The notes under the pieces were generated by a model. That model made no database searches. It was not told the DNA's origin and worked only from the letters and a program-made list of their open reading frames with translations. This document shows, in pieces, positions 25,970 to 35,013 of a DNA stretch of 64,000 bases. Source of the stretch: CAJXMH01 sp964001305 (GTDB taxonomy: Bacteria; Bacteroidota; Bacteroidia; Flavobacteriales_E; Vicingaceae). How positions within the stretch are numbered: the first letter of the stretch is position 1; every line of letters starts with the position of its first letter. The DNA lies in the NCBI GenBank assembly GCA_964001305.1, contig CAXFAI010000040.1, forward strand, positions 1 to 64,000, read 5' to 3'. The translations under genes and the position numbers were made by a program.

Positions 25970-27801
25970 CTTCTTTTAAATTGCTTATCTAAATCTTCTA
26001 ATGCATAAGTGATAATAATGGGCTTCCCATTAGGTAAATGGTAAGGCATTTCACACGCAAAAAGTTCATCAATTAATTGAGTCATTTCTTCTTCAGTTAA
26101 ATGCTGACCGCTTTTTATACTCATACTTCGTGCCAACTTCTGCAGCATTTTTGCCCGAACTTCATTATTTAAATTACCTTGCTCATTTTTAAAATTTTCG
26201 AGTAGTTCTTCAATGAGTTTAGATGCAGATTGATCTTTTAATTCTACCGGTGCTCCTTGAATAACCAATTCATTGCCACTAAAAAAACTTAGCTCAAAGC
26301 CGATTTGTTCTAAATCGTTTTGAATAAGCTCTATCAGAGCTTTATCTTCACCATTTAAGTCTAACCTTTCTGGAAAAAGCAACTGCTGTGAATGACCTTT
26401 CTTTTGATTTAGCTTTTGTTCAAATCCTTCCCAAATTATTCGTTCATGTGCTCTTTGCTGGTCTATTAAAATAAAGCCGGATTTAATATGAGATAAGATA
26501 TACTTGCGATGAAGTTGCATGACCTTTTTTTCTTGCAACCTTTCTTTTTCTGCAGAAATAGGCTGAACAGGAACATTACTTTGATTTTCATCAAGCTTCT
26601 GATCTGTATATAGCTTTTCCCAATTATGGTCTACTTGTTTGCGCTCTCTTTCAAACGGAAATTGAATATTACTTTGCTTGGTACTTTTCTCCTTTTCAAA
26701 CGGATTGAATGTCGGATCAATCGTAATGTTTGGCATTCGAATGGCCTCTCCTTTTTTCAATTGGGGTAAATCAAAAGTGGATTCTCGTTCAAAATCTAAT
26801 GAAGGGGCAACATTGAATTTCCCAAGTGCTTGTCTTACCGCAGTTCTAATTATGGTGTAGATAGCTCTTTCCTCTTCAAATTTAATCTCCGTTTTAGTAG
26901 GGTGAATGTTAATATCAATCTTAGCCGGATCAATTTCCATTTGAATGAAATAAGAAGGGAAATGCTCTTTGGGGAGTAATTCCTCAAATGCCATTTGAAC
27001 GGCATGGTTGAGGTAAGCCGATTTAATAAAACGATGATTAACGAAGAAATACTGTTCTCCTCTTGTTTTTTTAGCAAATTCTGGTTTTCCTACAAAACCA
27101 TTTAGGCTTACAATATCTGTTGATTCTACAACGGGTACTAAACGTTGGTTGTATTTTGGTCCAAAAATATTTACAATCCGTTGTCTAAAATTACCCTTTG
27201 GTAAACGGTATACTTCACTTTGATCATTATGCATACTCATAACCACTTCCGGATGAATCATAGAAACTCTCAAAAATTCTTCAATGATGTGTTTTGTTTC
27301 TACCGGATTGCTTTTTAGAAAGTTTCTGCGAGCTGGTATGTTGAAGAATAGATTCTTAACACTGATTTGAGTCCCTTTTGAAGTTTGGCAAAACTCTTGA
27401 CTGATTACTTCACTTCCTTCTAAAATGAGATGAGTCCCTAAGTCCGCCTCGGGAGTTTTTGTTTTAATTTCCATTTGTGAAACCGCAGCAATTGAGGGGA
27501 CTGCTTCTCCTCTAAATCCCATCGTTTTTAGGCAAAATAGGTCTTCAACCTTTTTGATTTTAGAAGTTGCGTGTCGTTCTAGACTCAATCTCGCATCGGT
27601 TTCACTCATGCCACACCCATTATCATTGACTTGAATAAGCGTCTTTCCAGCATTCTTAATTATCAATTGAATTTCTGTTGCACCAGCATCAATGGCATTT
27701 TCAAGTAATTCTTTAACCGCAGAAGCAGGTCGTTGAACAACTTCGCCAGCTGCAATTTGATTGGCAACAGAATCAGGTAATAGTTGAATGATATCAGGCA
27801 T
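25966..27801 (-). CDS. mutL: DNA mismatch repair protein MutL
   Basis: MutL couples mismatch recognition by MutS to strand removal. The start is taken at 27801 (611 aa, MPDIIQLLPDSVANQIAAGEV); a start at 27843 would add 14 residues with no family counterpart. The GHKL ATPase motifs are ENAIDAGATEI, DNGCGMSETDARL and TMGFRGEAVPSIAAVS. The C-terminal dimerisation domain carries DQQRAHERIIWE where endonuclease-type MutL has DQHA-x2-E-x4-E, and NGKP near the end where CPHGRP is usual. Nicking activity is therefore uncertain. It is co-transcribed with two rhomboid genes. Confidence 0.96.
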   Translation of the reverse strand: MPDIIQLLPDSVANQIAAGEVVQRPASAVKELLENAIDAGATEIQLIIKNAGKTLIQVNDNGCGMSETDARLSLERHATSKIKKVEDLFCLKTMGFRGEAVPSIAAVSQMEIKTKTPEADLGTHLILEGSEVISQEFCQTSKGTQISVKNLFFNIPARRNFLKSNPVETKHIIEEFLRVSMIHPEVVMSMHNDQSEVYRLPKGNFRQRIVNIFGPKYNQRLVPVVESTDIVSLNGFVGKPEFAKKTRGEQYFFVNHRFIKSAYLNHAVQMAFEELLPKEHFPSYFIQMEIDPAKIDINIHPTKTEIKFEEERAIYTIIRTAVRQALGKFNVAPSLDFERESTFDLPQLKKGEAIRMPNITIDPTFNPFEKEKSTKQSNIQFPFERERKQVDHNWEKLYTDQKLDENQSNVPVQPISAEKERLQEKKVMQLHRKYILSHIKSGFILIDQQRAHERIIWEGFEQKLNQKKGHSQQLLFPERLDLNGEDKALIELIQNDLEQIGFELSFFSGNELVIQGAPVELKDQSASKLIEELLENFKNEQGNLNNEVRAKMLQKLARSMSIKSGQHLTEEEMTQLIDELFACEMPYHLPNGKPIIITYALEDLDKQFKRR

Positions 27802-27901
27802 AAAAGCGCGTAGAAATAAGCCCTCAAAGGTAGCCAAATTCAATTCCTTTGAAAATAATTTGAATGGCTTAAAGGAAGCTTTTTTTAATTTTTAAGAAGT
27901 G

Positions 27902-28177
27902 TTACAAGTAAAGAATCACGTAGCAAATTCCACAAAGCAATGCGATAATAAACAACAAGCGAATGTTGGATTTTTTAGAAAAAGTAGTGGTGTTTTTGTT
28001 GGCTTCCCATTTATCTCTAAGAGAACGTCCACCCATGCGGTTTAAAGTAGCTTGACCTTTAACTTCTGCTTCAATTTCGGCATATCGCTCTTGAAAAGCT
28101 TCTTTGTCTGCATCGTAGTAGCGTGGACTAAAGTTAAAACGTTTGTTTCGTTGCGTCTTAAAAAAAGATGAAATCAT
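27902..28177 (-). CDS. Small membrane protein upstream of mutL
   Basis: This 91 aa protein has a basic, aromatic N-terminus (KTQRNKRFNFSPRYYDADKEAF), a charged helix, and one C-terminal membrane helix (IRLLFIIALLCGICYVIL). Similar small proteins with an NFxPRYYD-like motif occur beside mutL in flavobacteria. I recall some databases mislabelling them as riboflavin synthase beta subunit, a name with no basis in this sequence. It lies 100 bases upstream of the mutL start on the same strand. Function unknown. Confidence 0.68.
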   Translation of the reverse strand: MISSFFKTQRNKRFNFSPRYYDADKEAFQERYAEIEAEVKGQATLNRMGGRSLRDKWEANKNTTTFSKKSNIRLLFIIALLCGICYVILYL

Positions 28178-28294
28178 AGTTCGAAATTAATCAATCTAAT
28201 ACGAAACTGTATTGATTACGTATTTATTGTAACGTTAACTATTCGCTGTTTAAAAGTCCATTTTAGACCTCAAAAGTTTGGTCTGTTTCTTGGT

Positions 28295-28302
28295 TACTTT
28301 CG
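28295..28302 (+). promoter_or_regulatory. Possible -7 box for the GH3/beta-lactamase gene
   Basis: TACTTTCG is one mismatch from TAnnTTTG and lies 9 bases before the first ATG. A TTTG at 28277-28280 is only 14 bases upstream, shorter than the usual 19. This is a weak call. Confidence 0.3.
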
Positions 28303-28311
28303 TTTAGATAA

Positions 28312-31300
28312 ATGCGCTTTATGAATAAAAATTTGCTTTTCCTTTTTGTTGTTTTTTTTAGTTTGAGCTTTCAATCTCAGAATGTTCAACAGAAATTACC
28401 TCTAAAAAAGTTGCCTGAATTCTTAACTGAAAATACGCCTTGGGCTGATTCACTTATTCAGCAAATGTCCTTGGAACAAAAAATTGGACAATTATTCAAT
28501 GTGGCAGCATATTCAAATAAAGGAGAAAAACACCAAGAAGAGCTATTAGAACAAATTGAAAAATTTGGAATTGGTGGCATTACCTTTTTTCAAGGTGGAC
28601 CTCAAAGACAAGCGAGACTAACCAATTTATATCAAGCAAAATCGAAAGTGCCCTTAATGGTAGCCATGGATGCAGAGTGGGGCTTAAGTATGCGCATTGA
28701 TTCAACTATGAAGTATCCTTGGCAAATGACATTAGGAGCCATTAAAGATGAATCCTTAATAGAAGAAATGGGTAAGCAAATCGGAGAACAATGTCGAAGA
28801 TTGGGAGTTCATGTGAGCTTTTCGCCGGTAATTGATGTGAATAATAACCCGGAGAATCCTGTCATTTTTGCCCGTTCTTTTGGAGAAAATAGAGAGAATG
28901 TAGCTCGTAAGGGAATCGCTTACATGAAAGGACTACAAGCGTCTAAAGTAATTGCATGTGCAAAGCATTTTCCAGGTCATGGAGATACAGATACCGATTC
29001 GCATATCCGTTTACCGGTTGTCAATCATTCCAAAAAGCGTTTAGATAGTATTGAGTTGTATCCTTTTAAACGATTGGTAAATTCAGGAATAGCAAGTGTT
29101 ATGACAGCTCATTTGAATTTGCCTCAATTGATGCATGGAGATAAAAATGCATCTTCATTGAATAGTACTATTGTAGATACCATTTTGAAACAAGAATTGG
29201 GATTTAAAGGCTTAATTTTTACAGATGGTTTAAATATGGGAGGTGTGGCAAAATATCAGAAATCCGCTCAAATTGATTTACAGGCCATTAAAGCTGGAAA
29301 TGATGTCTTGTTACTTTCTCAAGATGTTGAAGCAACAATCGAATTGATTAAGCAAGAAATTAAAAACGGAAATCTCACGGAGGAACAGATTACAAATTCA
29401 GCGCATAAAATATTGAAAGCAAAAGAATGGTTGGGTATTCACCGTGGTGATCCGGTAGATTTAGAGAATTTGATAACGGATTTAAACAAAGCGGAGTATG
29501 ACTATTTAAATAGAAAGTTGGTTGAGGCTAGTTTGACTTTAGTTAGGAATGAAAAGAAAATTATTCCCATTAAGAAACTAAAGCAAACTAAAATCATTCA
29601 CTTAGCCTTAGCAGAAAAAGAAGTGGGTTATCGACATTTTCAACAGGGGTTAAATCGCTATGCTAGAGTAGATACACTGCATTATACTTCTTTACCAGTT
29701 AGTGAACAAAAAAGTTTGATGGATACGCTTTTGCAATATGACAAAGTGATTGTAAGTGTGCATAAATCCAATAAGCACCCTTGGGTAAGTGCAGAATTGG
29801 ATACAGAATTTAAAAACTTCATCAATCTCTTGCGTTTAAAAAAGGAAGTGATTTTAACTGTTTTTGCCAATGCTTACTCATTGAAAGATTTCTTAGCGGC
29901 AGAATATGTTCCAGCATTACTGATGTCTTACCAGAATAGTGATTTGGCGCAAGACTTAAGTGCTCAACTACTATTTGGAGGAATACAAGCGAAAGGAAAT
30001 CTTCCCGTTTCGGCCTCTTCAACCATCAAGCAAGGTATGGGCGTTTTAGGAGATCTGCCAATTCGTTTAAAGTATACGGTTCCTGAAGAAGTGGGAATTA
30101 AATCAAGTGAATTTTCTTCAATAACCGCAATTATTGAAGAAGGAATTCGTGAGAAAGCATACCCGGGTGCTCAAGTATACATAGCTAAAGATGGTAAGGT
30201 AATTTATAATGAAAGTTTAGGTTTCCACACTTACGATAAAGAGCAAAAAGTAAATTCAACTGATTTGTATGATTTAGCATCTGTAACGAAGATTACTTCT
30301 ACTTTGTTGGCAATCATGGAATTGGATGGAGATGGCAAACTTTCTTTAGATGATGAGTTGGGCAAACACCTCAGAATGACTAGAGGAACACCTTATGAAA
30401 AGTTAATCTTGAGAGACATTCTTTCTCATCAGGCAGGCCTGGCAGCTTGGATTCCATTTTACAACAAAACGTTGAGCAAAGGCCAGTTGCGATACGACTT
30501 GTATAGTAAAGCCCGTTCAGAAAAGTATACCGTGGAAATTGCAAAAGACTTGTACATGATTCCAGAGTATCAGGACACTATTTTTTATCGCATACTTAAT
30601 CGTGCTGAGGTAAAGGAACAAGGGGAATATAGATACAGTGATGTTGGGTATTATTTTCTGAAGGAAATTGTAGAGCAACATCGAAAGGAGGCCATAGATG
30701 ATTATAATCAGCGTACATTTTATGAGTCATTGGGAATGCATAGAACCACTTTTAATCCTTTGTTGAATTATGATTTGAATGAAATTCCTCCAACTGAAAA
30801 TGATAAGGTTTTTAGGCAGCAGTTAATTCATGGTTATGTACATGACCCAGGTGCAGCCATGTTAGGCGGTGTAGGAGGACATGCAGGTTTGTTTTCCAAT
30901 GCCAATGATTTGGGGAAATTGCTTCAAATGTATTTGCAGAAAGGAGAGTATGCTGGAGAAAGATATTTAGATTCTTTGGTTTTAGAAACTTATACGGATT
31001 GCCAAAACTGTAAAGACTCTGTCTTGTTGAATCCAAAGGAGAATAGGAGAGGAGCAGGTTTTGACAAACCAGCTTACCATGGAGAGCCAGGACCAACTTG
31101 CGACTGCATTTCATTTGAAAGTTACGGCCACAGTGGGTTTACAGGTACTTATGCTTGGGTAGATCCAACAGAGAATTTGGTATATGTCTTCTTATCAAAT
31201 CGTGTTTATCCAGATGCGGGTAATCCCAAATTAGTAAAACTTAACATTAGAACTCGCATTCAAGAGAAGATCTATGAAGCCATTTCCAATATGAAATACC

Positions 31301-31335
31301 GAAATTCGCAGCTTAAACAAGCTACGAATTCATGA
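28312..31335 (+). CDS. Bifunctional GH3 (NagZ-like) glycosidase / class C beta-lactamase-like hydrolase
   Basis: This is a secreted fusion of 1007 aa. After the signal peptide comes a GH3 domain (about residues 40-390) with the NagZ-type motif CAKHFPGHGDTDTDSH and the nucleophile Asp in IFTDGLNMGG. A linking domain follows (390-590). From about 600 to 990 there is a serine hydrolase domain of the AmpC/PBP type with SVTK (Ser-x-x-Lys), YSDVGYYFL and GHSGFTGTYAW. It probably removes N-acetylglucosamine from cell-wall fragments and hydrolyses a peptide or ester bond, so wall recycling or remodelling is inferred. The second ATG at 28321 is an alternative start. The stop overlaps the bshA start by 4 bases. 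Confidence 0.93.
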   Translation: MRFMNKNLLFLFVVFFSLSFQSQNVQQKLPLKKLPEFLTENTPWADSLIQQMSLEQKIGQLFNVAAYSNKGEKHQEELLEQIEKFGIGGITFFQGGPQRQARLTNLYQAKSKVPLMVAMDAEWGLSMRIDSTMKYPWQMTLGAIKDESLIEEMGKQIGEQCRRLGVHVSFSPVIDVNNNPENPVIFARSFGENRENVARKGIAYMKGLQASKVIACAKHFPGHGDTDTDSHIRLPVVNHSKKRLDSIELYPFKRLVNSGIASVMTAHLNLPQLMHGDKNASSLNSTIVDTILKQELGFKGLIFTDGLNMGGVAKYQKSAQIDLQAIKAGNDVLLLSQDVEATIELIKQEIKNGNLTEEQITNSAHKILKAKEWLGIHRGDPVDLENLITDLNKAEYDYLNRKLVEASLTLVRNEKKIIPIKKLKQTKIIHLALAEKEVGYRHFQQGLNRYARVDTLHYTSLPVSEQKSLMDTLLQYDKVIVSVHKSNKHPWVSAELDTEFKNFINLLRLKKEVILTVFANAYSLKDFLAAEYVPALLMSYQNSDLAQDLSAQLLFGGIQAKGNLPVSASSTIKQGMGVLGDLPIRLKYTVPEEVGIKSSEFSSITAIIEEGIREKAYPGAQVYIAKDGKVIYNESLGFHTYDKEQKVNSTDLYDLASVTKITSTLLAIMELDGDGKLSLDDELGKHLRMTRGTPYEKLILRDILSHQAGLAAWIPFYNKTLSKGQLRYDLYSKARSEKYTVEIAKDLYMIPEYQDTIFYRILNRAEVKEQGEYRYSDVGYYFLKEIVEQHRKEAIDDYNQRTFYESLGMHRTTFNPLLNYDLNEIPPTENDKVFRQQLIHGYVHDPGAAMLGGVGGHAGLFSNANDLGKLLQMYLQKGEYAGERYLDSLVLETYTDCQNCKDSVLLNPKENRRGAGFDKPAYHGEPGPTCDCISFESYGHSGFTGTYAWVDPTENLVYVFLSNRVYPDAGNPKLVKLNIRTRIQEKIYEAISNMKYRNSQLKQATNS

Positions 31336-32453
31336 AAATAGGAATTGTATGCTACCCAACCTTTGGCGGGAGTGGAGTAGTAGCAACAGAGCTAGGAAAA
31401 GCCTTAGCCAGAAAAGGTCACCAAATTCACTTTATTTCTTACCAACAACCTGTTCGCCTAGATACTTTTTTAGAGAATATTTTTTATCATGAAGTAAGTG
31501 TTTCAGATTATCCATTGTTTGATTATCCGCCTTATGAATTGGTGCTTTCAAGTAAATTGGTAGATGTTGTAAAGCACGAAGGCTTAGATATTTTACATGT
31601 TCATTATGCCATCCCTCATGCATCTGCAGCTTATATGGCTCAACGTATTTTAGAGTCAGAAGGGATTAAAATTCCTTTCATTACTACTTTGCATGGAACG
31701 GATATTACCTTAGTAGGAAAAGATAGTTCTTTTGAACCGGTAATTACTTTTGCCATCAATCAATCAGATGCTGTTACTGCTGTTTCTGAGAGTTTAAAAC
31801 AAGACACTTTAGACCATTTTAAAGTGGTCAATCAAATTGAAGTAATCCCAAACTTTGCTTGTGTAGAAGGTTGTGAACAGCCTAAAGCAGATTTGGAGCT
31901 TAAACAGCATATGGCACCTAATGGAGAGCGAATTATAACTCACATTTCTAATTTTAGAAAAGTAAAGCGAATTCCCGATGTTATTGAAATTTTTGAGCGA
32001 GTAAGAAAGAAAATGCCTGCAAAATTAATGTTGGTCGGAGATGGACCAGAAAGACACCATGCTGAAGGTATGTGCAGAGAAAAGGGACTTACTGAAGATT
32101 TGTATGTTTTAGGAAAGGTGCAGGATACAGAACGTGTTTTAGGTATTGCAGATTTGTTTTTATTGCCTTCAGAATTTGAAAGCTTTGGTTTAGCGGCTTT
32201 AGAGGCAATGTGTGCCGGAGTTCCTGTCGTATCATCAAATACAGGAGGTATTCCTGAAGTAAATGAACATGGTTTTTCGGGCTTTTTAAGCAACGTTGGT
32301 GATGTAGAAGCAATGGCAGATTATGCTATTGAAATACTAGAGAATGATGAAAAGTTGAAGCAGTATAAGGTTCAAGCTTTTAAGCAAGCCACTAAATTCG
32401 ATATCAAAAAGATTCTTCCACTTTATGAAGAATTATACCAAAGACTTGTTTAG
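31332..32453 (+). CDS. bshA: N-acetyl-alpha-D-glucosaminyl L-malate synthase (bacillithiol biosynthesis)
   Basis: BshA is a GT4 glycosyltransferase joining UDP-GlcNAc to L-malate, the first step of bacillithiol synthesis. The 373 aa protein begins MKIGIVCYPTFGGSGVVATE, characteristic of BshA. It has HVHYAIPHASAAYMA, TTLHGTDITLVGKD and VIPNFACVE, and the donor-site ExxxxxxxE motif in SEFESFGLAALEAM. Translation is coupled to the upstream cell-wall hydrolase by an ATGA overlap. Nothing else of the pathway (bshB, bshC) lies here. Bacillithiol is known in Bacteroidota, so the assignment fits. Confidence 0.93.
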   Translation: MKIGIVCYPTFGGSGVVATELGKALARKGHQIHFISYQQPVRLDTFLENIFYHEVSVSDYPLFDYPPYELVLSSKLVDVVKHEGLDILHVHYAIPHASAAYMAQRILESEGIKIPFITTLHGTDITLVGKDSSFEPVITFAINQSDAVTAVSESLKQDTLDHFKVVNQIEVIPNFACVEGCEQPKADLELKQHMAPNGERIITHISNFRKVKRIPDVIEIFERVRKKMPAKLMLVGDGPERHHAEGMCREKGLTEDLYVLGKVQDTERVLGIADLFLLPSEFESFGLAALEAMCAGVPVVSSNTGGIPEVNEHGFSGFLSNVGDVEAMADYAIEILENDEKLKQYKVQAFKQATKFDIKKILPLYEELYQRLV

Positions 32454-32527
32454 TGGGGAACATCAAAATTTTAATTGAAATACTTGACGGGTATCGGATT
32501 GAATTAATTACTTTTGCCCTCCCAAAT

Positions 32528-32601
32528 GGCCTTGTAGCTTAACTGGATAGAGCACCGCACTACGGATGCGGAGGTTCGGGGTTCGACTCCCTGCAAGGTC
32601 A
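32528..32601 (+). tRNA. tRNA-Arg (anticodon ACG)
   Basis: A complete cloverleaf of 74 bases. The acceptor stem is GGCCTTG/CAAGGTC with discriminator A, and CCA is not encoded. The anticodon arm is CCGCA-CTACGGA-TGCGG with anticodon ACG (reads CGU/CGC/CGA as ICG), and the T loop is TTCGACT. It is followed at once by a strong terminator. Confidence 0.96.
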
Positions 32602-32602
32602 C

Positions 32603-32633
32603 AAAAAAAGCCGCTTTTAAAGCGGCTTTTTTT
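32603..32633. terminator. Terminator shared by tRNA-Arg and the T9SS protein gene
   Basis: The 13-bp perfect stem AAAAAAAGCCGCT (32603-32615) / AGCGGCTTTTTTT (32621-32633) has a 5-base loop. It ends tRNA-Arg on the plus strand and, by symmetry, the convergent T9SS gene. Confidence 0.92.
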
Positions 32634-32639
32634 GTTTTT

Positions 32640-34235
32640 CTAATTTATAATTAAGCGTTTCATCTGATAAAAGTTATCTCCCTGAATACGTACAAAATAG
32701 ATTCCTTTAGGTAGAACTATATTTTCAATTTCATGAGTTCGGCTTATATGCTTTTCAGAAACTGTAAAAATTTTTCTAGATAGAACTTGGCCTTTTAAAT
32801 CAACTACTTCAGCTTTGTAAGTGGCCATTTCAAAATCATTGACTTCTACTTTTAATTTTTGACCAACTAAGGGATTTGGATAAAGGTTAAAAGTCCCACT
32901 TTTAATTGAAGGTGAATAACCTATAGATACCGTTTTTGAGTAGGAAAATTTTCCGTCAAAATCTACTTGTTTTAGCCTAAAATAACCTTTCCTTACTTCT
33001 TGGTTGCTTATACTCCATTCGTAATTAAGAGGGTAGTTTGAGTTGCCTGCTCCTTTAATTTGATTTAGTACTTTAAACGTTTCTCCATTCTCGCTCCATT
33101 CAATTTGAAAATAGTCATTATTAATTTCACTATAAGTTTTCCAACTAAAGTGAACATAGCCTAAGTGCATTTCGGCATTGAAGAAGGCCAAATCAATAGG
33201 TAAGGCTGCTGAGGCAGATTCAGTACAATAGGTTGTACTTCCACTAACTGCTCCACCTCCCGAAGTAGATGGATTGGTAGAATCATCTAAACCGCAGATA
33301 TCGTTTGAACCTGATATCGTACCATAATTCGTAATACTATTTGTTCGAAGTAAGCCCGATCCGTTAACGGTACCATCGCCATTTACTCTAAAAATACCTT
33401 CAACTACCATAACACCATCATTTGTGAATACACCACCATTTTGAGTGAAGTTTCCTGAAATATCAACTATACCATCATTTTGAATCGTTCCCCCATTATT
33501 CGTAAAGTTCCCATCAACGTTGATTCTTCCGTCATTATTAAAAGTAGAACCGCTATTAGCAGTAAAGTTTCCACCAATGTTAGCTTCAACCCCACTTGCT
33601 ATATTTAGTGTAGAATTGCTATTTAAAGTTAAATAACCTGTAATATCAATGTCGGCATTAAAGTTTAAGACAGCACTTGCATTATTGTTATCAACATTTC
33701 CACCAATAATTGCACTGCTATTAAAAGTGATTTCTCCATTATTGTTTTGGACATTTCCATTAATCTCAGTAACATCATTAAAAACTACAATGCCACCATT
33801 ATTGGTGAAATTATTCCTCACCTCAACTGTATTTGTGCAAGTTAATGTGCTTCCAGAACCAACAACTAGATTATTATTCACAATTAACTCACCAGTGATG
33901 GAGCCATTAGATGTCGAGTTTAAGGTTAAATTATTTACTGATAAATCTCCAGCTGAAGTAATACTAGCTCCATTGTATAAAGCGATGTTGTTAGATAAAC
34001 CTGTTAATGAATTTCCTGCGGTTATTTGAATACTTCCAGCATAACCAACATTTTGATTCAAATTTACATTGTGATTTATGATTACTTGATCTGATGCTCC
34101 CCAATAGTTTCCGGGCGCTCCATTCGCATCCCAAGTAGAAGAGTTAGTCCAGTCCCCATTTGATACGGTTGTGTAGGTAATTGCAAACAGACTTGATTGA
34201 ATAAGAATTAAGACAGTTAAAATGAAATATTTCAT
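32640..34235 (-). CDS. Secreted protein with tandem Asn/Gly beta-repeats and type IX sorting domain
   Basis: This 531 aa protein has a signal peptide (ILTVLILIQSSLFA). About 240 residues of short imperfect repeats follow (GNFTNNGGTIQNDGIVDIS, GNFTQNGGVFTNDGVMVVEG), likely a parallel beta-helix. A linking beta domain (YFQIEWSENGETFKVLNQIKG, YFRLKQVDFDGKFSYSKTV) comes next. The C-terminus is a type A type IX secretion sorting domain (FNLYPNPLVGQKLKVEV to GIYFVRIQ, ending MKRLIIN). It should be exported by PorSS/T9SS to the surface or medium. The function of the repeats is unknown; adhesion is one possibility. Confidence 0.82.
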   Translation of the reverse strand: MKYFILTVLILIQSSLFAITYTTVSNGDWTNSSTWDANGAPGNYWGASDQVIINHNVNLNQNVGYAGSIQITAGNSLTGLSNNIALYNGASITSAGDLSVNNLTLNSTSNGSITGELIVNNNLVVGSGSTLTCTNTVEVRNNFTNNGGIVVFNDVTEINGNVQNNNGEITFNSSAIIGGNVDNNNASAVLNFNADIDITGYLTLNSNSTLNIASGVEANIGGNFTANSGSTFNNDGRINVDGNFTNNGGTIQNDGIVDISGNFTQNGGVFTNDGVMVVEGIFRVNGDGTVNGSGLLRTNSITNYGTISGSNDICGLDDSTNPSTSGGGAVSGSTTYCTESASAALPIDLAFFNAEMHLGYVHFSWKTYSEINNDYFQIEWSENGETFKVLNQIKGAGNSNYPLNYEWSISNQEVRKGYFRLKQVDFDGKFSYSKTVSIGYSPSIKSGTFNLYPNPLVGQKLKVEVNDFEMATYKAEVVDLKGQVLSRKIFTVSEKHISRTHEIENIVLPKGIYFVRIQGDNFYQMKRLIIN

Positions 34236-34363
34236 TGATTATAATTTTCGACTAATACGAGTGTAGTTTAGATAAGGTTGTCGAAATTATAGATTAATTG
34301 TAAAACAAATATTAAAAATGAAAAAATATTAGTAATCAGTGCATTAGATAAAGATTTTAAGCC

Positions 34364-34768
34364 TTAGTAAAGCTTTGATATCTTTTTAAGAAATAAATTT
34401 AAAGGCTCTGTTTGTAAGCTTTTAAAAGGGATGTTAAAAGAGGTAAACCATATCAGTCCAATAAACATAACTAGAATATCAAAAAGGTCAGAAACAAATT
34501 TGGAGCTAATTAGTGGAAGTAGATATTCAGATGAAAAAGCCAAAACAATAAAGTAGACAAATAACTCAGTTAAACTGAATGTATTAAGACTATATATTTT
34601 CTTGCGCTCAAGTTGGAGAAGAGGGAAGGCAATAGAGATAAAACAAAATGGATCCAAGTAATTATCAAGAATCGGAATTGAGATGTGGGCCAATTTCTGA
34701 GTACATTGATGAAGTAAAAACAGCACAGCAGGTAACCAAAAGCTAAAATGAGAAAGCGATTTCTTCAT
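34364..34768 (-). CDS. Hypothetical four-helix membrane protein
   Basis: This 134 aa protein has about four membrane helices (FWLPAVLFLLHQCTQKL, PFCFISIAFPLLQL, ELFVYFIVLAFSSEYLLPLIS, DILVMFIGLIWFTSF). Family not recognised with certainty. Similar Bacteroidota proteins carry the label 'magnesium citrate secondary transporter', which this sequence alone does not support. Its start overlaps the stop of the upstream 66 aa gene by 4 bases, so they are coupled. Confidence 0.6.
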   Translation of the reverse strand: MKKSLSHFSFWLPAVLFLLHQCTQKLAHISIPILDNYLDPFCFISIAFPLLQLERKKIYSLNTFSLTELFVYFIVLAFSSEYLLPLISSKFVSDLFDILVMFIGLIWFTSFNIPFKSLQTEPLNLFLKKISKLY

Positions 34769-34965
34769 AAGGAAACTGCTACTACAAATATGAAAATGAT
34801 TAAAAGTATCGGACTAAAAAGGATCATGAGTAGAATGCCACCTAAGCGATACATCACTTTTTTTAGCTTTTCTGTAAAAGAGTCGCCTTCATTTATTTTG
34901 CAGGCTGCATTCCATTGGTCAAATAAATCTTGCCCTTGTTTTTTAACTCCTTTTGATTCTTTCAT
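34765..34965 (-). CDS. Small single-helix membrane protein
   Basis: This 66 aa protein has a charged N-terminal half (GVKKQGQDLFDQWNAACKINEG) and one strongly hydrophobic C-terminal segment (GGILLMILFSPILLIIFIFVVA). It is coupled by a 4-base overlap to the downstream membrane protein gene. No family recognised. An antisense ORF of similar size exists, but the membrane helix and coupling favour this strand. Confidence 0.55.
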   Translation of the reverse strand: MKESKGVKKQGQDLFDQWNAACKINEGDSFTEKLKKVMYRLGGILLMILFSPILLIIFIFVVAVSL

Positions 34966-35013
34966 ACCATTTAACTGTTGAATGCAAAAGTAGTCGCTTT
35001 AGTAATTGGAAAT

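Noticed and set aside
32640..34235. Possible CRISPR-like or tandem DNA repeat in the T9SS gene
   Set aside because: The repeats are at protein level with variable codons; there are no identical direct repeats with spacers.
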